From positions 1-20,026 of the forward strand of contig JAEXFV010000088.1 of NCBI GenBank assembly GCA_023451115.1: 20,026 nucleotides of DNA, read 5' to 3'. Positions 1-6,744 of the stretch are shown piece by piece. A program made the position numbers and the translations under genes. This stretch comes from Bacillota bacterium (lineage in GTDB: Bacteria; Bacillota; Clostridia; Christensenellales; CAG-138). The notes under the pieces are model-generated. The model made no database searches, was not told the DNA's origin, and saw only the letters and a list, made by a program, of their open reading frames with translations. Every line of letters begins with the position of its first letter. Position 1 is the first letter of the stretch.

Positions 1-1
1 A

Positions 2-253
2 AAGGGCCTGCCGGTAGACCTGGGGGATGTGGCGCAAAGCCGTGAAGTGCAGGTATACCACGCAGGCACCGCATGCAAAGAGGGAAAACTGGTCACCGCC
101 GGCGGCCGGCTGCTGGGGGTAACGGCTTTGGGGGACAGCCTTGCGCAGGCGGTTGCAAACGCTTATGAGGCTGTGGAGCAAGTGAAAATCCCCGGGGCAT
201 TTTACCGGCGGGACATTGGCAAACGGGCGTTGCAGGAAGAGAGGAACGGGTAG
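2..253 (+). CDS. purD: Phosphoribosylamine--glycine ligase, C-terminal fragment (cut by window edge)
   Basis: This is the last 83 codons of PurD (GAR synthetase), which joins 5-phosphoribosylamine to glycine using ATP in the second step of de novo purine synthesis in the cytoplasm. The reading frame is open from base 2, so the start lies outside the window. The visible part is the C-terminal domain of the ATP-grasp enzyme. It shows the typical VYHAGT segment, a GGRLLGVTALG stretch, and the ending YRRDIGKRAL, all characteristic of PurD C-termini. The stop codon at 251-253 is two bases before the purL start, so the two genes are almost certainly translated from one purine operon mRNA. An internal GTG at 29 is not a credible start because homology continues upstream of it. 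Confidence 0.93.
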   Translation, partial: KGLPVDLGDVAQSREVQVYHAGTACKEGKLVTAGGRLLGVTALGDSLAQAVANAYEAVEQVKIPGAFYRRDIGKRALQEERNG

Positions 254-255
254 TT

Positions 256-3200
256 ATGGTATACCGGATTTATGTAGAAAAGAAGGAAGGGTTCCGGCAG
301 GAGGCAAATGCCCTGTTAGAGGACGTCCGGTCTTTTTTGGGCATCCAATCCATTCGCGGTTTACGGGTGTTAAACCGGTATGACGTGGAGGGGATTTCCC
401 CAGCGCTGATGGAACGCTGCAAAACTACCGTGTTTTCCGAGCCGCAGGTAGACGATTATTACGAAAATATTCCTGCCGGCGCCCAGGCTGTGCTGGCGGT
501 AGAGTATCTTCCCGGCCAGTTTGACCAGCGGGCAGATTCCGCTGCCCAGTGCATTCAGCTGATCTCCCAGGGGGAACGGCCGCTGGTGCGCACCGCTCGG
601 GTGTATCTGCTTTACGGCGAGTTGTGCCCGGAGGAGATTGGGGCGATCCGCAGCCACGTGATTAACCCTGTGGAAAGCAGAGAGGCATCTTTGGAACCGG
701 TGGATACATTGTGCATGCAGGTGGATCCGCCCCAATCGGTACCCGCCATTACAGGGTTTATCCATTGGGATGCGCAGCAATTGGAGCAGGCCGTGGAGGA
801 GTATGGCCTTGCCATGGACGCCCAGGACATCGCCTGTTGCCAGGCCTATTTCCGGGATGAGGCGCACAGGGACCCAACCCTGGCGGAATTGCGTATGCTG
901 GACACCTATTGGTCCGACCATTGCCGGCACACCACGTTTTTAACAGCCCTTGAAAACGTGCAGCTGAAGGACCCGGCGGTGGCGGCGGCGTATGAGCGCT
1001 ATCTGCGCCTGCGCCAGGAGCTGGGGCGGGAGGATAAGCCCATTACCTTAATGGATTTGGCTACCATTGGGGCCAGGTATCTGCGCCATACCGGGCAGTC
1101 TACAGACGAGGACCAGTCCCCGGAAATCAATGCATGCACCATCAAAATTGAGGTGGATGTAAACGGAAAGCCGGAGCCTTGGCTGCTGCTCTTTAAAAAC
1201 GAAACCCATAACCATCCTACGGAAATCGAGCCCTTTGGCGGGGCCGCTACCTGCATCGGCGGAGCCATTCGTGACCCGCTCTCTGGCCGGGCTTATGTGT
1301 ATCAGGCCATGCGGGTAACCGGCGCAGCCAATCCGTTGACGCCGCTTCAGCAAACCATCCCAGGCAAGCTGCCCCAGCGCAAGCTTACCACCACGGCCGC
1401 AGCGGGCTACTCTGCTTATGGCAACCAGATCGGCCTGGCTACCGGCTTGGTGGACGAGATTTACCACCCGGGCTATGCGGCCAAACGCATGGAAATCGGC
1501 GCTGTGATCGGGGCGGCGCCAGCAAAAAATGTGCGAAGGGAAGAGCCTGTGCCCGGAGATGTGGTGGTGCTGCTGGGAGGCAAAACCGGCCGGGACGGCT
1601 GCGGGGGCGCAACGGGTTCCTCCAAGTCCCACAAACGGGATTCCTTAACCCAGTGCGGAGCGGAGGTGCAAAAGGGCAACGCACCAGAAGAGCGTAAGCT
1701 CCAGCGGCTGATGCGGAACCCTGAGGCTACCCGGAAAATTAAGCGCTGCAACGACTTTGGCGCAGGGGGTGTGTCCGTTGCCATTGGGGAGCTGGCGGAT
1801 GGACTGCAGATTGATTTGGACGCGGTACCCAAAAAATATGAAGGCCTGGATGGGGTGGAGCTGGCCATTTCAGAGTCTCAGGAGCGCATGGCAGTGGTGC
1901 TGGCGCCGGAAGACGTACCGGCGTTTTTAGACTTGGCCGCATCGGAAAACCTGGAAGCTACTGTGGTCGCCAGGGTGACGGAAGAACCCCGGCTGGTGAT
2001 GAAGTGGAATGGACAAACCATTGTAGATATTAGCCGCGCCTTTATTGACACCAACGGTGCCCAGAAAAAGGCCGAAGCAGTGGTAGACACAGCTGCGGAA
2101 AAATATGAGGCTGCGCCTAAGAAAAAATCCTTTTCGCAAACGTTGACGGATTTGGCGGAGGATTTAAACGTATGCGCCAAGCGGGGCCTGGTGGAACGGT
2201 TTGACTCTACCATTGGGGCGGGCACTGTGCTGATGCCCTATGGAGGTTACCGCCAGCGCACGCCCGCGCAGGCCATGGTGGCCAAGCTGCCGGTGCTGTA
2301 CGGGGAGACCTCTTCCTGTTCTGCCATGGCCTGGGGCTACAATCCCTTTGTTTCGGAGAAAAATCCTTATCGCGGGGCGTATCTGGCGGTGGTGGAATCG
2401 GTGGCCAAACTGGTGGCCAGCGGCGCAGGACTTGCCCATTGCCACCTGACCTTCCAGGAATATTTCCAGCGCTTGGGAAACGACCCGCTGGCGTGGGGCA
2501 AACCCCTCGCGGCGCTGCTGGGTGCGCTGGATGCCCAGTTGGCCCTGGGGTTAGGGGCAATTGGCGGCAAAGATTCCATGAGCGGCACCTTTGAGCAGAT
2601 GCACGTACCGCCTACTCTGGTTTCCTTTGCGGTATCGGTAGGGCACACCGGATACATTATCTCTCCGGAATTTAAGCGGCCAGGCTCCACTGTAGTGTGG
2701 CTGCAGCCACAAACCGATGCAAACGGCCTGCCCACCGGCGAAAGCTTAAAGGCACTGTTCTTCCAGGTAAACGGCCTGATCCAGGAAGGCAAGGTGCTCT
2801 CCGCCTATACCCCCGGCCATGGCGGCATTGCCGCCGGGGTGATGAAAATGGCATTGGGCAACCGGGTTGGCTTTGCCTTTGATCCGGTCTACCATGGCGA
2901 AGGCCTGGTTTCTCCCCTGTACGGCGGGTTTGTGCTGGAATTGAGCGAGCCTCTGTCCATTGGGGTGAAGTTGGGGGAAACCATAGGGGAATATGTTATA
3001 GAAAAAGACGGGGAGCGTGTTTCCCTGGAGACGCTGGAAACGGCTATGGAGCAGAAGCTGGAATGCGTGTTCCCCACTTGCGCTGGTACACAAGGAGATT
3101 GCCTCCCCTGCGATTACCGGGCGGAACGCCGGGTAACGCCCGGCAGAAAAATCGCCGCGCCTAGAGTGCTGATCCCGGTATTTCCCGGCACTAATTGTGA

Positions 3201-3957
3201 ATATGATACCGCCCACGCCTTTTTGCGGGCAGGCGCTGTGCCGCAAATTTTGGTGGTCGACAACCAAAGCGCAGCAGGTGTGGCAACATCGGTGCAGCGT
3301 TTTGCCAACGCCTTGGCCCAAAGCCAAATTTTGGCTATTCCCGGCGGTTTTTCCGGCGGCGACGAGCCGGATGGCTCCGGCAAATTCATCACCGCTTTCC
3401 TGAGAAACCCGGCTATTCAGGAGCAGGTGCAGGCCCTGCTGGAACAACGGGATGGGCTTATGCTGGGGGTGTGCAATGGCTTCCAGGCGCTGATCAAGCT
3501 GGGGCTGGTACCCTACGGCTGTATCCGGGAGCAGGAGGAAAGCGCGCCTACGCTGACCTTTAATGCCATCGGCCGCCACCAATCCCGCCTGGCTTATACC
3601 CGGGTAGCGTCCAACCGTTCCCCCTGGCTCATGTATGCCAACGTGGGAGAGGTGCATTGTATGCCCATTTCCCATGGGGAGGGCAGGTTTGTATGCGACC
3701 GGGCGTTATTGGAAATGCTGGGGAAAAACGGCCAGATCGCTGCTCAGTATTGTGACAGGTTGGGCAGGGTGAGCATGGAGATTGACATAAATCCCAACGG
3801 CTCTGTAAGCGCGGTGGAGGCCATCACATCCCCCGATGGCAGAGTGTTGGGAAAGATGGGGCACAGCGAACGCTACGGCAAGGATTTGTATAAAAATGTA
3901 CCGGGGCAGGACGATAGCATGATCTTCCAGGGCGCGGTGGACTATTTCAGGCTGTAA
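256..3957 (+). CDS. purL: Phosphoribosylformylglycinamidine synthase, long single-chain form
   Basis: FGAM synthase converts FGAR, glutamine and ATP to FGAM in the fourth step of purine synthesis. At 1233 residues it is the long form that carries both the synthetase and the glutaminase in one chain, and it resembles the clade often found in Clostridia, about 1240 residues. Visible motifs include WSDHCRHTTF (219-228), a KNETHNHPTEIEPFGG segment (from about 315) in the synthetase domain, and a C-terminal class I glutamine amidotransferase domain from about residue 970. That domain has the nucleophile in GVCNGFQ (Cys1073), an SHGEGRF segment (1139-1145), and a GHSERYG segment whose His1203 and Glu1205 complete the triad by comparison with enterobacterial PurL. 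The start at ATG 256 follows the purD stop by two bases, and a purine-rich ribosome binding region (about 235-245) lies inside the end of purD. No separate purQ or purS is expected with this form. Confidence 0.96.
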   Translation: MVYRIYVEKKEGFRQEANALLEDVRSFLGIQSIRGLRVLNRYDVEGISPALMERCKTTVFSEPQVDDYYENIPAGAQAVLAVEYLPGQFDQRADSAAQCIQLISQGERPLVRTARVYLLYGELCPEEIGAIRSHVINPVESREASLEPVDTLCMQVDPPQSVPAITGFIHWDAQQLEQAVEEYGLAMDAQDIACCQAYFRDEAHRDPTLAELRMLDTYWSDHCRHTTFLTALENVQLKDPAVAAAYERYLRLRQELGREDKPITLMDLATIGARYLRHTGQSTDEDQSPEINACTIKIEVDVNGKPEPWLLLFKNETHNHPTEIEPFGGAATCIGGAIRDPLSGRAYVYQAMRVTGAANPLTPLQQTIPGKLPQRKLTTTAAAGYSAYGNQIGLATGLVDEIYHPGYAAKRMEIGAVIGAAPAKNVRREEPVPGDVVVLLGGKTGRDGCGGATGSSKSHKRDSLTQCGAEVQKGNAPEERKLQRLMRNPEATRKIKRCNDFGAGGVSVAIGELADGLQIDLDAVPKKYEGLDGVELAISESQERMAVVLAPEDVPAFLDLAASENLEATVVARVTEEPRLVMKWNGQTIVDISRAFIDTNGAQKKAEAVVDTAAEKYEAAPKKKSFSQTLTDLAEDLNVCAKRGLVERFDSTIGAGTVLMPYGGYRQRTPAQAMVAKLPVLYGETSSCSAMAWGYNPFVSEKNPYRGAYLAVVESVAKLVASGAGLAHCHLTFQEYFQRLGNDPLAWGKPLAALLGALDAQLALGLGAIGGKDSMSGTFEQMHVPPTLVSFAVSVGHTGYIISPEFKRPGSTVVWLQPQTDANGLPTGESLKALFFQVNGLIQEGKVLSAYTPGHGGIAAGVMKMALGNRVGFAFDPVYHGEGLVSPLYGGFVLELSEPLSIGVKLGETIGEYVIEKDGERVSLETLETAMEQKLECVFPTCAGTQGDCLPCDYRAERRVTPGRKIAAPRVLIPVFPGTNCEYDTAHAFLRAGAVPQILVVDNQSAAGVATSVQRFANALAQSQILAIPGGFSGGDEPDGSGKFITAFLRNPAIQEQVQALLEQRDGLMLGVCNGFQALIKLGLVPYGCIREQEESAPTLTFNAIGRHQSRLAYTRVASNRSPWLMYANVGEVHCMPISHGEGRFVCDRALLEMLGKNGQIAAQYCDRLGRVSMEIDINPNGSVSAVEAITSPDGRVLGKMGHSERYGKDLYKNVPGQDDSMIFQGAVDYFRL

Positions 3958-4034
3958 GGAAACAAATGAAGATCGTTTTGCGGACGCGCCGACCCCCTCT
4001 GCGCGTTGTGCATACGCCCCGGGATGGGGCAATG

Positions 4035-4068
4035 ATACGGCGGCAACCCTTTGCGGTTGCCGCCGTAT
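4035..4068. terminator. Hairpin between convergent purL and M20 amidohydrolase genes
   Basis: A perfect 14-bp inverted repeat has arms ATACGGCGGCAACC at 4035-4048 and its complement at 4055-4068, with a six-base loop. It lies 77 bases after the purL stop and 25 bases after the stop of the convergent minus-strand gene. It therefore probably ends transcription from both sides. Neither side has a strong U-tract (ATTG on plus, ATCATT on minus), so classical intrinsic termination is inferred from position and stem strength, not from a full signature. Confidence 0.65.
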
Positions 4069-4093
4069 TGACGCGATTGGGGTGGAGGGCGGG

Positions 4094-5164
4094 TTACAGC
4101 CCCTGTATTAGCTGCTGCAGGGTATGGATGCAAGGCTGGAATAAAGAAGTGTTGAAGCAGTATTCTTCCGTGTGGAGTTCAGGCCAGCTTTCGCCTGCGC
4201 CAAAGCCGAAAAAGCAGGCGGGTATCCGCTTTGCATACCAGCCGAAATCTTCAGACCAGCGCATGGGTTCCGCCAACTCCTGATAGGGAATTTCCTGCTT
4301 CCGTATGATTTCCCTGCAGCGTTGGAGCAGGCCCGGGTCGTTTGTAGTATCGGGAAACACGTCCTGCAGCTGGAAGCTGCAGCAAACCCCGTGGGCATGC
4401 TGCTTTGCATAGTCCCGGATGCTTTCTTCCAGCGTCTGCAGATCCTGCTGGCGGTGGGCCCGCAGGGTGAGGCAAAGCTCCCCCTGCCCCGGAGAAACGC
4501 CGAAATTACGGTTGCCCAGCCGGAGTTCCACCAGCGTTGCCATCAAAAGCCCGTTGGCATTTGCTTGTTGGATCAATTGCGGCAACGCCAGCACTAAATC
4601 GCACAACAGCGGCCCCGGATTTAAGCCCCGCTCCGGATAGGCGGCATGGCATTGCGCGCCCTGGGCCGTAACGGTAAGTCCCTCAGAAGCGCAGGCCATG
4701 GCGCCTGGGCGCAGCAGCAATTTTCCTTCTGGATAACCGGGGATGTTATGAAACCCCAGCATGGCGTCGATGCCGCCTTCTTGTTCCAGCAAGGCCTGGC
4801 ACAGGGGTTGTGCGCCCCCACCCACTTCCTCTGCAGGCTGAAACACGAAGAGCACGCTTTTACCCAGCCGCCTGCCTTCCAGCGACTGTGCCAAGCCCGC
4901 CAGTATAGCGCTATGGCCGTCATGACCGCAGCCATGATAGGGCTTGCCCTGGCTGTTGGGGATAGCGTCCAGATCCGCCCGTACTGCAACAGTAGGCCCT
5001 GCGGGTTCCCGGTGTGCGGCGATCAGGCCCCCTGCCAGGGGATATACTTCCAGGCTGGTATGAGAGTGAAAAAAATGTTTCAATATGGAGATGCTGCTTT
5101 GTTCCTGCCATGAAAGGGCAGGGCAGGCATGCAATTGTTCCCACAAAGTTTGTATTGCGCCCAT
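4094..5164 (-). CDS. M20D-family amidohydrolase / aminoacylase-like peptidase
   Basis: A 356-residue cytoplasmic metallohydrolase of the M20 family, in the HipO/AmhX-like amidohydrolase group that hydrolyses N-acyl amino acids or related amides. Metal-ligand motifs are visible in order: the GCGHDGHSA motif (Cys79, His81, with His84), QPAEE (Glu112, Glu113), GFHN (His139) and HTEEY (His331). An SEDFGWY segment is also typical of the subfamily. Length is slightly short of the usual 370-400 residues. The ATG at 5162-5164 is preceded by AGGAG at a spacing of six. The gene stands alone, convergent to purL and divergent from the BTAD regulator. The substrate cannot be read from the sequence; hippurate, N-acetyl-diaminopimelate, indole-3-acetyl amino acids and other N-acyl amino acids are all possible. 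It has no signal peptide. Confidence 0.88.
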   Translation of the reverse strand: MGAIQTLWEQLHACPALSWQEQSSISILKHFFHSHTSLEVYPLAGGLIAAHREPAGPTVAVRADLDAIPNSQGKPYHGCGHDGHSAILAGLAQSLEGRRLGKSVLFVFQPAEEVGGGAQPLCQALLEQEGGIDAMLGFHNIPGYPEGKLLLRPGAMACASEGLTVTAQGAQCHAAYPERGLNPGPLLCDLVLALPQLIQQANANGLLMATLVELRLGNRNFGVSPGQGELCLTLRAHRQQDLQTLEESIRDYAKQHAHGVCCSFQLQDVFPDTTNDPGLLQRCREIIRKQEIPYQELAEPMRWSEDFGWYAKRIPACFFGFGAGESWPELHTEEYCFNTSLFQPCIHTLQQLIQGL

Positions 5165-5237
5165 TTTTTGCTCCTAACATATCCCTTGCATTGATAAGGC
5201 TGTGGTTGCCTTAGTCAACGGAAGATGCGTTTTTTTC

Positions 5238-5266
5238 ATTATACAAGATGCGAACGATTTTTGCAG
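5238..5266 (-). promoter_or_regulatory. Putative promoter of the M20 amidohydrolase
   Basis: Reading the minus strand, a consensus -10 box TATAAT lies at 5243-5238, about 75 bases upstream of the ATG at 5164. At 17 bases spacing the -35 position reads CTGCAA, a weak match. The -10 is good and the -35 poor, so this is a plausible but unproven promoter. Confidence 0.45.
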
Positions 5267-5320
5267 CATAAAAGCCCGGGAAGACTGTCTGCTGCAAGCA
5301 GAATTTATGCATGCAAGGCA

Positions 5321-5347
5321 TTTTGCGCACTTGTGGGAAGCGCAAAA
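5321..5347. promoter_or_regulatory. Palindrome flanking the -35 box of the BTAD regulator (candidate operator)
   Basis: A perfect 8-bp inverted repeat, TTTTGCGC at 5321-5328 and GCGCAAAA at 5340-5347, is separated by 11 bases. The -35 hexamer TTGTGG (5331-5336) lies inside the spacer. The centre-to-centre distance of the arms is 19 bases, close to two helical turns, which suits a dimeric DNA-binding protein. Autoregulation by the downstream winged-helix regulator is an inference. Confidence 0.45.
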
Positions 5348-5359
5348 AAGCCCTATACT
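5331..5359 (+). promoter_or_regulatory. Sigma-A type promoter of the BTAD regulator gene
   Basis: The -35 TTGTGG at 5331-5336 is followed by exactly 17 bases and the -10 TATACT at 5354-5359. Transcription should start near 5366, giving a leader of about 45 bases that includes AAGGAGGGG at 5399-5407, upstream of the ATG at 5412. Confidence 0.68.
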
Positions 5360-5411
5360 GTGAATAGAGCGTTTCAGCTTTTGAAAACAGCTGGGAACAA
5401 GGAGGGGATAT

Positions 5412-6611
5412 ATGAAAAAACAAGTACTCCAGGTAAAGCTGTTGGGAGGCTTTGCAGTAGAATATGAAGGCCAGGAGCTGAGCACGGTTTCTCCCCGGGC
5501 GCAGAGCTTATGGAAGTTATTTCGCTTCCTTTTGATGAACCGGGGTAAGGCTATGACTTCGGAAGCGCTAATCGATTTGCTTTGGGCGGAGGTTGAGGTG
5601 GAAAACCCTCGCAAGGCGCTGCAAAATCTGATTTACCGCTTGCGTAAGCTGTTGCCGGAAAAAGATCAAAACGGCCAGGAATACATTCTCTCCCAGCACC
5701 GTACCTATGGCTGGAATGCGGAGGCAGAGGTGGAGGTGGATGCGTTCCGCTTTTTAGAAGCCGCCATGGAAGGAAAATCGGAAAAACTGACGGATGAAGA
5801 GCGGTGCGCCAAGTGCAAAGAAGCCATAGCATTGTATACCGGCGAATTGATGGAGGATCTCCAGGAAGAAAAATGGGTGGAGAACCTGACCAGCTATTAC
5901 CGCAGGCAATATTTTGAGTGTGTGAATGTGCTGCTGGACGCCTTGCAGCAGATGCGCAAGTTTGACGAGGTGGTAAACCTTTGCACCAAAGTGCTGCAAA
6001 CCAATGTGTTTGAAGAGCATTATCATGCGGTGCTCATCCGCGCCATGCTGGCGCAGGGCAACCGCTATGGGGCGCTGACCCATTACCGCAGCATTACATC
6101 GCTTTTGATGCGGGAGCTGGATGTGGAGCCTTCCGAAGAGCTGCTGGCCGCAGGGCGCAGCATCTATGCGGGCGGTATCCGTTTGCAGCCGGATTTGGGC
6201 ATGGTGCTGGACGATTTGCGCTCCGCCGCTGCAACTTCCGGGCCTATGATTTGCGAGTCGGATATTTTCCGTTATATGTTCCAGTTCCATGAACGAAAGA
6301 TTCGCCGGGATATGAGCCCCTGCATGATGGTGATGTGCACCATACAGTCCAAAGGCCGTTCTCTGACCGACGAGGAAATGTTCCAGGCGATGACGGCGCT
6401 CAAGCGGGCCTGCGTGCTGACATTGCGCCGCTCCGATGTGCTGACGCAGCAGTCCAATTCTCAAATTTTGCTGTTGTTGCCAGGCGCTACGGAAGATAAC
6501 GTCAAAATCATACTGGAACGTATTTTGCAGAAATATGCGCTGCTTTGCCATAATCCGGTGGCGGTGATTGCGATCCAGGAACGCAGCATGCTGCCGGAGC
6601 TCATCAGTTAA
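5412..6611 (+). CDS. Winged-helix/BTAD (SARP-like) transcriptional regulator with degenerate cyclase-like C-terminus
   Basis: A 399-residue cytoplasmic DNA-binding protein. Residues about 5-105 form an OmpR/PhoB-like winged helix: KVKLLGGF-type start, SEALIDLLW, NPRKALQNLIYRLRKLL, then an Arg-Thr-Tyr-Gly-Trp wing. Residues about 108-255 match the bacterial transcriptional activator domain (BTAD), a TPR-like helical repeat, with DAFRFLEAA, IALYTGELMEDL, and the ending RELDVEPSEEL. Residues about 280-390 are not a normal SARP tail. A segment LRRSDVLTQQSNSQILLLLPGATEDN (read in two parts: 338-351 and 352-363) has the order of a GGDEF/class III cyclase fold, with QSNSQ replacing the active-site loop. 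The gene has a strong ribosome binding site and its own promoter. Targets are unknown; BTAD proteins often activate nearby or pathway genes. There is no receiver domain, so the signal may be a small ligand at the C-terminus. Confidence 0.83.
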   Translation: MKKQVLQVKLLGGFAVEYEGQELSTVSPRAQSLWKLFRFLLMNRGKAMTSEALIDLLWAEVEVENPRKALQNLIYRLRKLLPEKDQNGQEYILSQHRTYGWNAEAEVEVDAFRFLEAAMEGKSEKLTDEERCAKCKEAIALYTGELMEDLQEEKWVENLTSYYRRQYFECVNVLLDALQQMRKFDEVVNLCTKVLQTNVFEEHYHAVLIRAMLAQGNRYGALTHYRSITSLLMRELDVEPSEELLAAGRSIYAGGIRLQPDLGMVLDDLRSAAATSGPMICESDIFRYMFQFHERKIRRDMSPCMMVMCTIQSKGRSLTDEEMFQAMTALKRACVLTLRRSDVLTQQSNSQILLLLPGATEDNVKIILERILQKYALLCHNPVAVIAIQERSMLPELIS

Positions 6612-6635
6612 GCGGCGAAACCGAAAGACGATTGC

Positions 6636-6683
6636 AATAAGGGTAGTATAATGCGGCGAAGTACTGCTTATAGTACCCTTATT
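6636..6683. repeat. 16-bp inverted repeat containing a TATAAT box, upstream of hflX
   Basis: Left arm 6636-6651 (AATAAGGGTAGTATAA) and right arm 6668-6683 (TTATAGTACCCTTATT) are complementary at 15 of 16 positions, the exception being a G-G mismatch. The loop is 16 bases. It starts 25 bases after the BTAD gene stop and ends 61 bases before the hflX start. It has no U-tract, and the left arm carries a perfect -10 hexamer (6647-6652) with no good -35. It could be a weak terminator, or an operator or palindromic promoter region of hflX. Confidence 0.6.
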
Positions 6684-6744
6684 CTATGTTTGAAAAAGCA
6701 TAAATGAATGGGCCTGCTGCCAGTGCAGGGCGGATGTTGAGAGG

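Noticed and set aside
370..3675. Several antisense frames of 90-309 codons over purL
   Set aside because: All are shadows of a G+C-rich gene with clear PurL homology along its whole length. None has a ribosome binding site with a recognisable product.
3966..4283. A 105-codon plus-strand frame after purL
   Set aside because: It spans the terminator hairpin and the antisense of the M20 gene, and its translation is Arg/Pro-rich shadow sequence.
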